Positions 35,869 through 45,468 are shown, counted from the stretch's first letter. The stretch: 64,000 nt of DNA from J054 sp965221985 (GCA_965221985.1 OZ244928.1:3410001-3474000); one strand, 5' to 3'. Made by a program: numbers and translations. The notes: generated by a model from the sequence alone, not told the origin.

Positions 35869-38358
35869 CTACAAAGCCCCAAAACGATACTGAAGCTCGA
35901 CGCCAAAGTGACGGCCGCGGGCAGGATTCAGTGAAAACAATTCGCCGTTGGCTCCATTGCTCCATTCCTTGGCGAAATTGACAATATTCAGAATCGCGTA
36001 GGGCGTATCGTCGTCAAGCATATTGTTTACATAGCCGCTAAGCGTCCAAGTATCCGACTCAACACCCAAACGCAAGTTCATGAGTTTCCGTTCCGCCAAT
36101 TTGTTGAAGTTGGCTTGCTGACCAAACCGGTCTGACTCATATATGAAGTCAGCTCTTAAAAAACTTTCCAAACTCTGACTGATCTGATTGGTAACTGTAG
36201 CGCCCAGCACCAGCGAATGCTTTGACGCATTAGGTATGGTTTTGCCCTTGAGATCGCCGTTACCTGTGGTCTTGCCCAATAGAGCGTCGGTGCCTTCCTT
36301 GAATTCGCCATCTTGGAAACCCCAATTCGCTATCAGGAATAAATGATCGTTAACCACCAAGTTTGTCTCCAACTCGAAGCCATAAACCTCCGATTTGCCC
36401 GCGTTGGTTTGAAAGGTCGCGCAATTTGGCGTGCCGGCCACTGTCAATGTGATGCAATCGACGGTAAACAAAGCCTGATTTTCCCAGTCGATGAAGAAGC
36501 CGGACCAATTGGCGGTAAGCCGCCGATCAAACCATGATGTCTTGGTACCAATCTCATAGGTCCACTGTGTTTCTTCTTTTACCCGCTGCAAATTTTTCTT
36601 TGACTGACATTCCCCCAAGGCCTCCGGCAATAAATCTGCCCGGAAACATTCAACATTGAAGGCCGCCGGCTTGTTGCCCTTTGCGGCCAGCACATAGAAC
36701 ATCAATTCATCGCTGGGCGTGTAGCGCAAGGTAAGTCGCGGCGTAACCTCAGCGGTACTTTGTTCGTCGCTGGTTTGATTACCACCCAGTATGTTCTTAG
36801 TGTCGTCCGCCCAACGAATCTCAAAAGCAGCTGTCCATGTATCGCCTAGCTGAACATCGATACTACCGAAGACCGCTATGTTCTCCACTTCAGTCACGGT
36901 CGGACAAGGATACTCCGTTGTAATGGGTGTCGCGCCACCCGTGCAAGGATCAAACCCACCGAAACCAACGGCGGGGCCCGTATAGCTCCGAATTGCAGAC
37001 TCGCGCTCTGCTTCAAAGTAATACGCACCCACCGTGGTTTGAATACGCTCGCCTATGGGACCGGAAAAACGCAGTTCATACTGTTGATCATCTTGATAGG
37101 CACGCTGATTGAAATGGAACAAGCCCCAAATGGCACGGTTCTCGGTATGATCTAGATCAAAGACCTGCTGGTAGCGATCCCGGTTGTAAGCTGCTCGAGC
37201 GGTCATATCCCACTGACCAAAAGACTGAGTAAGGTCGAGCAAGAAACGATTGGTTTCTCGCCGCGTACCGGGTTTATCGGGGTGCGCGAAGCGCTGAACC
37301 TCAGGCAGCGAAACAGATAAACTTCGACCGAGTACGCCATCTTCGAAATCGGGAATATTGATTCGATTTACCCACCCAGTGGGATCGAAAGTACCGCAAA
37401 AAGCTCCACCGGACCCCTGGGGGTTGCCCAAGGTATCCGTACCCGTTTGAAAGTACTGCGTCGGGTTACCATTCTCGTCTTCCGGCAAGTAGCAGTTAGC
37501 CGGATACTCACCGGCTGGAACATCCGGTACCAAGGTTGGCCAATGGTCATCGTCACCCTTGGTATAACCGTATTTGAAGTTCAGCTGTGTCGAATCCGTC
37601 GGCGTCCATGCCAACTTAAGTAACAAGTCCGTGGTTTCTTCCCCACCCAGTTCACTGTTGTCACCACGGGTTGGCACGCGCTCAAGCGCCGGAGGAAAAG
37701 CTGGGGAGGTAAAAGAAGTATTGGGCGCCAACTGATTGCGCCACTGGCCGGCCCAGGTATCGTAATTTGCCGAAACGAGCATCGCGAGCTTGTCGGCCAA
37801 TATGGGGCCGCTGACCCAGCCGCCCAATCGTTGGTCCTCATCGCTACCAGCCTGCACATTGATTTCACCGGTCCACGCACCCGTGGGTTGCCGCGTCACA
37901 TAGTTCACGGCACCGGAAAAAGTAGCCCGACCGAATTGCGCGGACTGGGGCCCCCGCAATACCTCAACCCGGTCCACTGTACTGGTCGTCGCGGTGGAAA
38001 CGCTGCTAGCAACAAAAACACCGTCGATAAAGTATGACGCATTGGGCTCGCCCCCGGTCGATGGATTCGCCATACCTCGAATTACGGGCCTATCTAGAGT
38101 CCGACCCACCGTCTGCGTGGTCGTGAAATTCGGTGTAAACAATGCAACATCGTAGGCATCCTCAATACCGCGATCTTGGAGCTGGTCGGAGGACAACACG
38201 CCGATTGAAATCGGCACTTCTTGCAGGCTTTCTTCACGCTTGCGCGCTGTGACTACAATATCTTCAATGACTTGCGCGGGTGCGGGCGGTGCCGCGAGCA
38301 CCATCGCGAATATACCTAGCCGCCATAGGCGACTTTTTGTACAGGTTGAGAAAACCAT
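35869..38358 (-). CDS. TonB-dependent outer-membrane receptor
   Basis: An 829-residue receptor: signal peptide, TonB-box-like EDIVVTARKREESLQEVPIS, plug domain (VDRVEVLRGPQSAQFGRATFSGAVNYVT) and a 22-strand barrel ending in an aromatic C-terminal strand (HFGVELQYRFGAL). These receptors bring in siderophores, vitamins or, in aquatic bacteria, varied organic substrates. It lies downstream and on the same strand as the LLM/esterase genes and may supply their substrate. The ATG at 38358 has AAAGGA about 8 nt upstream. Confidence 0.9.
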   Translation of the reverse strand: MVFSTCTKSRLWRLGIFAMVLAAPPAPAQVIEDIVVTARKREESLQEVPISIGVLSSDQLQDRGIEDAYDVALFTPNFTTTQTVGRTLDRPVIRGMANPSTGGEPNASYFIDGVFVASSVSTATTSTVDRVEVLRGPQSAQFGRATFSGAVNYVTRQPTGAWTGEINVQAGSDEDQRLGGWVSGPILADKLAMLVSANYDTWAGQWRNQLAPNTSFTSPAFPPALERVPTRGDNSELGGEETTDLLLKLAWTPTDSTQLNFKYGYTKGDDDHWPTLVPDVPAGEYPANCYLPEDENGNPTQYFQTGTDTLGNPQGSGGAFCGTFDPTGWVNRINIPDFEDGVLGRSLSVSLPEVQRFAHPDKPGTRRETNRFLLDLTQSFGQWDMTARAAYNRDRYQQVFDLDHTENRAIWGLFHFNQRAYQDDQQYELRFSGPIGERIQTTVGAYYFEAERESAIRSYTGPAVGFGGFDPCTGGATPITTEYPCPTVTEVENIAVFGSIDVQLGDTWTAAFEIRWADDTKNILGGNQTSDEQSTAEVTPRLTLRYTPSDELMFYVLAAKGNKPAAFNVECFRADLLPEALGECQSKKNLQRVKEETQWTYEIGTKTSWFDRRLTANWSGFFIDWENQALFTVDCITLTVAGTPNCATFQTNAGKSEVYGFELETNLVVNDHLFLIANWGFQDGEFKEGTDALLGKTTGNGDLKGKTIPNASKHSLVLGATVTNQISQSLESFLRADFIYESDRFGQQANFNKLAERKLMNLRLGVESDTWTLSGYVNNMLDDDTPYAILNIVNFAKEWSNGANGELFSLNPARGRHFGVELQYRFGAL

Positions 38359-38544
38359 CCTTACAATCCTTTATGTTCGCAGCCCCGAAATTGCTGCGTT
38401 TAGTCTATTGATCCGCGCCGAAACCGTGCCACCTAAATTCTAAGCCTACAAATCAAACGCCACTTGGAAAATTCGGAACGTTTTCGCGCTGTCTGCCATG
38501 CACGAGGTTTTTCTGCGTTAAGGCACAAAGCCCAGTGACGATCA

Positions 38545-39576
38545 TCACCACTGTCCCGCATTTTGGTTCAATGCCGGAATCAGCCGTTCGCCGATAATCT
38601 CCAAAGCATCCATAGGATCATCGTGAATACGAATCGCAACCTCCGTGACACCGACGCGCTCAAATTCTTTGAACTGCTCAATAATCCGGTCCATTTCATC
38701 CAAATCGCCAGTCGCCGTGATGCCATGGATCATCTTGTTGATAATGTCCTCGGGAAAGTCAGGAATTTCACCGGATCCCTGTTGCCAGGCGGCCATGAAG
38801 TCATACTTGCGATCTTGAACCAGTTGCACCTCGTCAGCGTCCAAGAAAGGCTCTAACCAAATCGGCTGTAGCCAGCCCCGCAGGATCAGCTCGCGGCGAG
38901 CCTCACGATAGGCCGCTTCTCGATCAGCCTTCACATGCCAAGCCCAAAAATTACTGTAGGCGAAGGACTCGTCATCGCGCCCGGCCTCTTTTCGGCTCGC
39001 GTCGAGAATCTCGAACAGCGGCGGAATCAAACAGGCCGGTATGTCGCTCATCATCATGCCATCGCCGACCTTACCCGCCATGCGCAGCATTTGGGGCTTC
39101 ATCGAAGCAATGTAGACAAACGGCGGCGGGTATTTGACCCAAACAGGATTATGATTGCGAGCCCGAAACAATTTGCCGTTGAAATTCATCGGCTTGCCCG
39201 GCGTGCCACCCTTTAGAATTTGCGCAGTTTCGCTCACAGCACGCACCCGCTTGTAGGGCTCGATACCGGTGCCCATCCACCAGTCACCACCGCCACCACT
39301 TAAGTGAATCATGGCGCGCCCGTCGCTAGCCTCATTCAAGGTATTGAGCGCATTGAGCAACTTCAGAGGATGCTGCTCCCAAGGACTCACGGCCAATGCT
39401 CCGAGCATGATTCGCTTGCTAGCCCGAGCCAAGGGATACAGATTCATGATGGGATCGCGGGAGGAAAGATAGTTGCTAGTCCACAGACCACGCACGCCGT
39501 ACTCCTCGGCTTTCAGCCCGAGCTCTTTGACTTGATCAGGCGAAAAAAACTCTTCGACAATGACATCAATCTTCAT
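38545..39576 (-). CDS. LLM-class flavin-dependent monooxygenase (paralogue 1)
   Basis: A 343-residue bacterial luciferase-like TIM-barrel oxidoreductase using FMN or F420. Family features: LWTSNYLSSRDPIMNLYPLA at the N-terminus, IMLGALAVSPWEQHPL, the ALNTLNEASDGRAMIHLSGGG flavin segment and FVYIASMKPQMLRMAG. It shares layout and many motifs with the LLM gene at 41875 (xxSNYxxxxDP, LGxLAVSPxExHPLK, MLRMAGxVxDG), so they are paralogues. Its ATG shares one base with the stop of the preceding 122-residue gene (TGATG). Substrate unknown; probably part of the ring-opening catabolic cluster. Confidence 0.85.
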   Translation of the reverse strand: MKIDVIVEEFFSPDQVKELGLKAEEYGVRGLWTSNYLSSRDPIMNLYPLARASKRIMLGALAVSPWEQHPLKLLNALNTLNEASDGRAMIHLSGGGGDWWMGTGIEPYKRVRAVSETAQILKGGTPGKPMNFNGKLFRARNHNPVWVKYPPPFVYIASMKPQMLRMAGKVGDGMMMSDIPACLIPPLFEILDASRKEAGRDDESFAYSNFWAWHVKADREAAYREARRELILRGWLQPIWLEPFLDADEVQLVQDRKYDFMAAWQQGSGEIPDFPEDIINKMIHGITATGDLDEMDRIIEQFKEFERVGVTEVAIRIHDDPMDALEIIGERLIPALNQNAGQW

Positions 39577-39944
39577 CAGGACGCCTTTACTTCGTAGTTA
39601 CTTATAATGAACTGGGCTCGACCATTGGGGCAGTCTTCTACGCGCTGAATAAACTTCACCATATCCTTGGGCAATACGTAGCGTTCATGACCGCAACCTC
39701 TATCCGGTTGAGTCTTGGGTGCCCGCCGATAGTAAATATCCCCATCCGGCTCGGGATCTAAAACAATGGAGTTGCAATACGCACCCCACTCATTGTCGCT
39801 GCGCTCTCCATCGACATCGGTATCCGTGGCCTCGAACAAGGCCATGGATAACATGCGAACCTCGTTTTCATTAATGTAGTCTAAATCTGTAATTTCCAGG
39901 CCGGTAAACTCCGCCGTTGCAGCTTTGTATTTATCTACGGACAT
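39576..39944 (-). CDS. 122-residue unknown protein coupled to an LLM gene
   Basis: A small soluble protein with acidic N-terminal half (ATDTDVDGERSDNEWG) and two cysteine-containing loops (WGAYCNSIV, PDRGCGHERYVLP). No family is recognised. Its TGA overlaps the LLM ATG by one base, and no other gene shares its transcript upstream for 220 nt, so it may be a subunit, flavin donor partner or substrate-binding protein for the monooxygenase. That role is inference from coupling only. Confidence 0.6.
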   Translation of the reverse strand: MSVDKYKAATAEFTGLEITDLDYINENEVRMLSMALFEATDTDVDGERSDNEWGAYCNSIVLDPEPDGDIYYRRAPKTQPDRGCGHERYVLPKDMVKFIQRVEDCPNGRAQFIISNYEVKAS

Positions 39945-40172
39945 TAATTTTCACCACTCCTTATCTAGCAAGCGTTGACAACGAAAACTTTTTGCAATCG
40001 AGTGCGTCTGATAAATCGGCATCTAGCGGCTATTAACTCTGTCTTACGGCCCGCTATCTAACGATTTCGACTCAATCAAGCCGGGCAATTCTTTAAGATC
40101 ATTCCGGTATATCAGGACCAGGTCTCGATCCAAATCGGTGGCCCAAACGGCTCCCGAACGCTGCCTTACCAC

Positions 40173-41840
40173 TTATTCCTTCTTATCCATGGCATCAAAC
40201 CGCTGCCGACGAATTAGTGCACGCTTCTCCAAAGCATCCAATACTGCCTTGTCGAGCCCGTTAACCGGCTCAAATTTTTCACCCATAAGTAACGCTTCAT
40301 CCGTCTCCGGACGATACTCCGGCCATTCTGGTAAACCGGGACTATTGGGGTTACCGGTTTTTGCAAAATTCAGCCAATACGCGCGCACGCTATCGCCCCA
40401 GGCAATATCGGCCGCGCTAGCCGGATGCTCAGCCGCTGCCGGGGGACGTTGATATTCAGGATGTTCGGCAATCTGGCCAAACAGATGAGCCACTTCCACA
40501 CCATGCGGCGCTCCGGGCACTTTCCCGCGTGCCGCCGTAGGCACGTAGTCACCGCGATATTGCCAGGCGGGCGACGACACATTGGCCATTTGTCTTACGA
40601 TGTATCGCGTGGACAGCAGAAACAGGCCTTCCGCATACCAGCGCTCGGATAAGCCAATGCGTGTCCATTTGTCATCAAATACCGCTAAGTCCTCGTCAGA
40701 AAGCCCCGCGATCAGCTCACCGCCAATAAACCATTTGCCAATCAGGGGAATTTTGGCCAGTGGACTATATTCCCAGGAATTGGCACCAGCGATATAAGGC
40801 ACATCATGCTGCTCACCGCGCTCGAAAACCTGCATGATGTGATCGCGCACTACCTTACCGTCGACAAACGGATTTAAGGGTATGATTTTTTTGTCTTGGT
40901 ACTCGATGATAGCTGGCCATTGCACGGCGCGCAGAGCGGCAACCACTTCCTCGTCGCTTCCGGCCGGGATTTCGAAATGCTCCGCGAAAAGTTCCCCAAC
41001 TTCCTCACCCGACAATCCGGACACACCCCGGTCTAGACTTTCCGTCAAATGCGGGTCTCTATCCAGCAGCAGACCACTGCCCTGCGCAATGGCCTTATGA
41101 AACAGTCCCTTAGATTGGGGCGTAATCATCAAGTAGTTGACGGATACACCACCTGCAGAGTGGCCGTATATTGTGACGTTGTCTGGATCGCCGCCAAAAT
41201 ATGCAATGTTGTCTTGCACCCACTCCAGCGCGGCAATCTGATCAAAAGTGCCGTAGTTAATGAGCGGTTCGTCTTGCTGTAAGCGACTCATCGCCGGATG
41301 CGCGAAACGGCCGAGATAGCCGAGCCGGTAATTAACAAAAACCGCGACCACGCCTTGCTTCGCCAACTCAGTGCCGTCATACAAGGGCATCACGTTGGAC
41401 CCGGCCACCATAGTGCCGCCATGGATATAGAACATGACGGGATAGGGTCCGGATTCCAAATCCGCAGGGGCCCAAACGTTGATGGTCAAACAATCCTCAT
41501 CCAACCCGGCGGCCAGGAAAGCTTGATCAGCCCATTCCGGGTAGGCGCCCAAGGCCTGAGGACAAGCATGACCATGCGAAACCGCATCACGAACCCCATC
41601 CCAGGCCAAGACCGGCCGCGGCGGACGCCAACGCAATTCTCCCACCGGCGCCTGCGCATAGGGCAAGCCTAGAAAACGCTGGACACCGTCGGCTACCACA
41701 CCGCGAATTTCTCCCCCGGCGATACCAAGCTGTATTGTTTCCGCCTCGCCGGCGGCTGCCACGATGTCGGATCCACCGACTAAAACACCCAGAAGTGCAA
41801 AGCAGAAAACAGCGGCTGATTTCCTAAGCACCCTCATCAT
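40173..41840 (-). CDS. Exported type B carboxylesterase
   Basis: A carboxylesterase of about 555 residues with a signal peptide (MMRVLRKSAAVFCFALLGVLVGG and onward). The fold shows LGLPYAQAPVGELRWRPP, the oxyanion loop YIHGGTMVAGS, the nucleophile elbow YGHSAGGVSVNYL, and a late histidine in PGAPHGVEVAHLFG. It hydrolyses carboxylic esters, probably in the periplasm. The start at 41840 fits a GGGGA ribosome site 5 nt upstream; a longer reading frame to 41933 would add an implausible leader overlapping the next gene. It is 34 nt downstream of the second LLM gene, so likely co-transcribed. Confidence 0.88.
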   Translation of the reverse strand: MMRVLRKSAAVFCFALLGVLVGGSDIVAAAGEAETIQLGIAGGEIRGVVADGVQRFLGLPYAQAPVGELRWRPPRPVLAWDGVRDAVSHGHACPQALGAYPEWADQAFLAAGLDEDCLTINVWAPADLESGPYPVMFYIHGGTMVAGSNVMPLYDGTELAKQGVVAVFVNYRLGYLGRFAHPAMSRLQQDEPLINYGTFDQIAALEWVQDNIAYFGGDPDNVTIYGHSAGGVSVNYLMITPQSKGLFHKAIAQGSGLLLDRDPHLTESLDRGVSGLSGEEVGELFAEHFEIPAGSDEEVVAALRAVQWPAIIEYQDKKIIPLNPFVDGKVVRDHIMQVFERGEQHDVPYIAGANSWEYSPLAKIPLIGKWFIGGELIAGLSDEDLAVFDDKWTRIGLSERWYAEGLFLLSTRYIVRQMANVSSPAWQYRGDYVPTAARGKVPGAPHGVEVAHLFGQIAEHPEYQRPPAAAEHPASAADIAWGDSVRAYWLNFAKTGNPNSPGLPEWPEYRPETDEALLMGEKFEPVNGLDKAVLDALEKRALIRRQRFDAMDKKE

Positions 41841-41874
41841 TCTTTCCCCATCGTATTGACAGCCTCGCAGATTC

Positions 41875-42921
41875 TCAGTTGGACCACTTCTTGATCTCGG
41901 GCACCAGGCGTTCACCAATGATACGCAGACCATCCATGGGGTCGTCGAAAAGACGCAGCGCCAAGTCGGTAAAACCAGCCTCGGCGAATTTCTTAAAGCG
42001 CGTCAACTCGGTACCGATAGTCGCGGGCGTTCCCGCTGAAGACAAACCTGCAATTAAGCGCTCCACCATTTCCGCAGGCACATCTTCAATGACACCTGAA
42101 CGTGACCAATAGGCCTGTTCAAATTTCTTCCAGTTGTCTTTGACAAACTGCACTTCCTCCGGATCCAACCAGTGTTCCAAGCCGATAAACGGATAGACCA
42201 TTTGGGCTCGAAACACGAGTTCCCGGCGTGCTTCGTACATGGACTTTTCATAGTCTTCTTTAACATGCCAGGCCCAGAAATTAGTGATGCGAAAATCCTC
42301 AGGCGCTTCGTCACGGCGCGATAAACCGGTGCGAATCTGCTCCATCACATGATCGGTCTGGGTCAAATTGATATCGCTCATATGAATACCATCGGCAACC
42401 CGCCCAGCCATGCGCAGCATTTGGTCACCCGTCGCGCAGCCGTAGATTCGCGGCGGCTCGGACTTGGCCCAGTCCATCTTAAAAGGTCGCGTAACCTTGA
42501 AAATTTCACCTTCATAACGCTTGTTGTACTGCCCGGAAGCTGCAAGCTTCAGTATCTCGATGGCTTCGCGTACACCGCGCACAATGCGCATCTTCTTATA
42601 GTCGAACTCATAGCCAATGGAGCTCAATACCGCACCGCCGCCACCGATGGCAATCACCGCGCGACCCTTGGATATCTCGTTCAAACTCAACAGAGAGTTA
42701 GCCATCTTTAGCGGGTGCAATTCGTAAGGACTTACCGCCAGTACGCCGAGCTTGATCTTGCTGGTTGCCAGTGCTGCCGGCACTAGCGTGACGAAAGGAT
42801 CCCAGTGCGCGTGATAATTGGAATGCCACAGCATGCGAATGCCATAGTTTTCGGCGGTAAGGGCGATTTCCGCGACCTTGTCCGGCGTGACATCCGGCTC
42901 CAGAATAATTTCTATTTCCAC
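41875..42921 (-). CDS. LLM-class flavin-dependent monooxygenase (paralogue 2)
   Basis: A 348-residue luciferase-like oxidoreductase with MLWHSNYHAHWDPFVTLVPAA, IKLGVLAVSPYELHPLKMAN, LNEISKGRAVIAIGGGGAV and IYGCATGDQMLRMAG. Close to the paralogue at 38545. It is the first gene of a minus-strand unit with the esterase and diverges from a LysR regulator across 250 nt, which is the classic arrangement for LysR control. The genes of this group fit oxidative attack on an organic substrate; a specific compound cannot be named. Confidence 0.86.
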   Translation of the reverse strand: MEIEIILEPDVTPDKVAEIALTAENYGIRMLWHSNYHAHWDPFVTLVPAALATSKIKLGVLAVSPYELHPLKMANSLLSLNEISKGRAVIAIGGGGAVLSSIGYEFDYKKMRIVRGVREAIEILKLAASGQYNKRYEGEIFKVTRPFKMDWAKSEPPRIYGCATGDQMLRMAGRVADGIHMSDINLTQTDHVMEQIRTGLSRRDEAPEDFRITNFWAWHVKEDYEKSMYEARRELVFRAQMVYPFIGLEHWLDPEEVQFVKDNWKKFEQAYWSRSGVIEDVPAEMVERLIAGLSSAGTPATIGTELTRFKKFAEAGFTDLALRLFDDPMDGLRIIGERLVPEIKKWSN

Positions 42922-42970
42922 ACAGCGGCCCCCAACTAGTTAGTTTTTTGTCAGCGGCAAACGCAGCCAC

Positions 42971-43045
42971 GGGGTCGAACCGAATAAACTGCCCACGTGG
43001 CAACTAAAAGCCGCACTGCCAAGAAAATTTATTCCGCTCGACCCC
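42971..43045. repeat. MITE-like palindromic repeat, 75 nt
   Basis: Terminal inverted repeats of 18 nt: GGGGTCGAACCGAATAAA (42971-42988) and TTTATTCCGCTCGACCCC (43028-43045), with two mismatches, around 39 nt. Another half copy, GGTTCGACCCC, follows at 43053-43063. There is no coding content. The same core occurs near 35834, 59129, 60902 and 62530, so this is the fullest member of a dispersed intergenic family. Confidence 0.7.
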
Positions 43046-43120
43046 TTGTTTGGGTTCGACCCCCCGCTCTCATCCAACAAACCATTACCAATAATTTAAT
43101 TAATTTCAATCGACTTATTG

Positions 43121-43135
43121 ATAAATATAATTTAT
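43121..43135. promoter_or_regulatory. AT-rich palindrome upstream of lysR, candidate operator
   Basis: ATAAAT-ATA-ATTTAT, a perfect 6+3+6 inverted repeat 38 nt before the lysR GTG, in a strongly AT-rich patch (43090-43140) between lysR and the divergent LLM gene. Position and form suit a LysR box or the core promoter itself. Confidence 0.4.
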
Positions 43136-43172
43136 TATTTTCGGCCATCACGATAGCTGACAAGCCCACCCC

Positions 43173-44087
43173 GTGAATCTCGAACTCAGACGACTGCGCT
43201 ATTTCACCACCTTGGTTGAGGCCCGGAGCTTCCGTCGCGCGGCGCAGCAGTTGGGCGTATCCCAACCCGCCATCACCACGAGTCTAAAAAAGCTCGAAGG
43301 TGAAATCGGCGAAACCTTGGTTCTGAGGACCCAACGGCGTTTTGAGGTTTCTCCCATCGGCGAAACTGTCTATGCGGAAGCCCAACGCTTGTTGGAACAG
43401 GCTGAGCGCGTCGCCAATCACATTGGGAATGTCCGTCAATTAAAGGCAGGCCGCATTTCTCTTGGCATCGAAGCGCCGCTGGTGAGTCAGCTCTTTGCGC
43501 AAGCGGTTCAGAGCTTTAGTTACCGCTATCCAGATATCGAGGTTTCAGTTACCTGCGGCAGCGATGACGAACTTAGAAAAGAATTGGCGCTGGATGGCGT
43601 TAATCTAGTGCTCGGACGAGTACCGTGGAATCCGCCGGCGGGGCTACAAACACAAAAATTGCTTGATGACCCCTATATGATGATTGCGCATCCAGATCAT
43701 CCATTAGTTCATGCTTCCTCCGCCAATCTGGCCGACTTCTTTGAGTTTCCACCCCTATTCAGCTCGAAGATCATCAACCTAAATCCGTGGATTACCGAGC
43801 TGCTACGCGATAGTGGTTTTTTGGACCATCCGCCAGCCATTGATGTGGAAGATATCGGTTTGATCAGCATGCTGCTGCGAAATCCGGACAGAAAATTTGT
43901 CGCTCATTATCCGCGCCAATACTTTGCGGCTGAAATCGCCGAAGCCAGGTTATCGGCCAGAAAACTCGATGATGTCGAATGGAAGTTACCCATTGGCGTT
44001 ACGCACCGAGGTTTCCAACGATTACCGGCCGCAGCCCAGGCTTTCATTGAATACCTAGAAGCGCAGGCGGCGCATGAGCCACCATAA
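43173..44087 (+). CDS. LysR-family transcriptional regulator
   Basis: A 304-residue LysR regulator with the N-terminal winged helix (RYFTTLVEARSFRRAAQQLGVSQPAITTSLKKLE) cited here in part, and a periplasmic-binding-like effector domain (GRISLGIEAP, DPYMMIAHPDHPL). It starts at GTG 43173. It diverges from the LLM/esterase unit and converges on the bicupin operon, so it probably activates one or both in response to the pathway substrate. The effector is unknown. Confidence 0.88.
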   Translation: MNLELRRLRYFTTLVEARSFRRAAQQLGVSQPAITTSLKKLEGEIGETLVLRTQRRFEVSPIGETVYAEAQRLLEQAERVANHIGNVRQLKAGRISLGIEAPLVSQLFAQAVQSFSYRYPDIEVSVTCGSDDELRKELALDGVNLVLGRVPWNPPAGLQTQKLLDDPYMMIAHPDHPLVHASSANLADFFEFPPLFSSKIINLNPWITELLRDSGFLDHPPAIDVEDIGLISMLLRNPDRKFVAHYPRQYFAAEIAEARLSARKLDDVEWKLPIGVTHRGFQRLPAAAQAFIEYLEAQAAHEPP

Positions 44088-44149
44088 ACCGTAAGCACAC
44101 GGCAGACTATCTACTATTGATGAGAATTCTAGGTATCACTGTGCAATAA

Positions 44150-44176
44150 AAAAAGGAAGGCAATGCCCTCCTTTTT
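44150..44176. terminator. Bidirectional terminator between lysR and the bicupin operon
   Basis: A-rich arm AAAAAGGAAGGC (44150-44161) pairs with GCCCTCCTTTTT (44165-44176) around AAT, with one A-C mismatch. T tracts occur on both strands, so it can end lysR transcription and that of the opposing operon ending at 44193. Confidence 0.75.
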
Positions 44177-44192
44177 CGTAAAGAACCCTAGA

Positions 44193-45167
44193 CTATTTGC
44201 GCCGGGTCTTTTTTCTCTTACGCGCCGGCTTCTTTTTCTCGTCAGCCGGTGCCCGGCCATGCAGATGCCGAACCTGCGCATCGTCGTGATAATGCTTATG
44301 TTCGAAATCCGGTGGGCCATGCGGATGGTTGTGACCATCGGATGCCACCCAATCGTACAGCGTTGGGCGCTGACGATAGAGATGGGCCGCCGCGCGCAAC
44401 TGATTCTCGTCCGGGTTTGACCAAGGATTAAAGTGAAAATAGTTGTGCAGCTTGGAATCCGTGCGCCCAAAGGCAATGGTGCCCAACTCACAACGAAACG
44501 CGCCATGATCAATCCATGGTGGCCGCCAAAAATAACCCCCTGTTGGCAAATCACCAAACTGCATCATCCAAGAGGTGCCCCAAATGTGGTAGCTCTCCTC
44601 CGCGCAATCGTGGTACGAGATGTTGTTTTGCGCGAACTGCGGAGTCATGCAATACAAAAAGCTAATGGCCTGGGTCAGCGGATCGAAATGAAGAACTTTG
44701 ATGAGGCAACCTGATGCCACCGATGGTGACGCAACGTTGCCGGGCGCCCAAGGCGCGTCTTCATAAGAATTCATCGACGTATGGGCCGTTGTCATCGCAA
44801 GCTGGTGATTGCGGTCCGATTCCTTATAGCTGGGCTCGGAATCATTAAACATCACCAGAGCTTCACAACCTTGGGGCACGCTAATGGCGCCGGTGTGCAT
44901 GCCCGCGGGAATGAAAGCGTAATGTCCTTTGCCCCAAACCTCTTTCCCGACTTTCATCTTCCCTTCAAGTACGAAGATCTCAACATCGGAGTAGCTCAAA
45001 CCTGGCTTACGCTTGAAACCGTTGTTGAACTTCACTTTCAGGGTGCAAGCACCCGAGTCCACATCCAAAGACAGCACCTTGTATTCGCTGCCCTTGAATC
45101 CATTCAAATCAAATTTCTTGTAGGGCGAATCTAGCTCTACATAGGGCTCAATATGTGGTCTTGCCAC
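44193..45167 (-). CDS. Bicupin protein with His-rich and Lys/Arg-rich tail
   Basis: A 324-residue two-cupin protein. The first cupin reads VEIFVLEGKMKVGKEVWGKG then YAFIPAGMHTG; the second carries HDCAEESYHIWG and YFWRPPWIDHG, a likely metal site. After about residue 275 comes a histidine-rich segment (DGHNHPHGPPDFEHKHYH) and a basic C-terminus (KKKPARKRKKTRRK). It is the last gene of a four-gene minus-strand unit, 11 nt after the 88-residue gene. Cupins in catabolic clusters are often dioxygenases or isomerases; the reaction is unknown. Confidence 0.7.
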   Translation of the reverse strand: MARPHIEPYVELDSPYKKFDLNGFKGSEYKVLSLDVDSGACTLKVKFNNGFKRKPGLSYSDVEIFVLEGKMKVGKEVWGKGHYAFIPAGMHTGAISVPQGCEALVMFNDSEPSYKESDRNHQLAMTTAHTSMNSYEDAPWAPGNVASPSVASGCLIKVLHFDPLTQAISFLYCMTPQFAQNNISYHDCAEESYHIWGTSWMMQFGDLPTGGYFWRPPWIDHGAFRCELGTIAFGRTDSKLHNYFHFNPWSNPDENQLRAAAHLYRQRPTLYDWVASDGHNHPHGPPDFEHKHYHDDAQVRHLHGRAPADEKKKPARKRKKTRRK

Positions 45168-45178
45168 GATTATTCTCC

Positions 45179-45445
45179 TTAATAAACCACGTTGTGTTTA
45201 CGCTTGGGTTCCTTTGGCAACTCTGCCTTGGTGATCTTGCGGCGCATATCACCGTCCATGTTAAAACCCTGCGTTTGAATGGTCTTTAAGAACCATGCAT
45301 ACCACTTGCGGCGCTTCGGCCATAAAGCCTCTTGCTCGTCGAAAATCGCCTTCCAACGCTTTTTCTGCTCGGCAACGTTTTCTTTCATCCAAGCTTGCGC
45401 GGCTTTGTTCCGCTTGGGCTTTTTGTCTTGCACTCGTTGTGCCAT
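45179..45445 (-). CDS. 88-residue basic protein of unknown function
   Basis: A very basic, tryptophan-rich small protein (KKPKRNKAAQAWMKENVAEQKKRW, cited in part; WPKRRKWYAWFLK) without signal peptide or membrane segment. No family is recognised. It sits between the deacetylase-like gene (23 nt) and the bicupin gene (11 nt) on one transcript, so it is probably a functional partner of one of them. Confidence 0.55.
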   Translation of the reverse strand: MAQRVQDKKPKRNKAAQAWMKENVAEQKKRWKAIFDEQEALWPKRRKWYAWFLKTIQTQGFNMDGDMRRKITKAELPKEPKRKHNVVY

Positions 45446-45468
45446 GTCAGTTTCTACCTCTTCGTCAC

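Noticed and set aside
43052..43063. T-arm-like GGTTCGACCCC suggesting a tRNA gene or attachment site
   Set aside because: The motif resembles a tRNA T-arm, but no acceptor, D or anticodon arms surround it or the other copies; it belongs to the palindromic repeat family.
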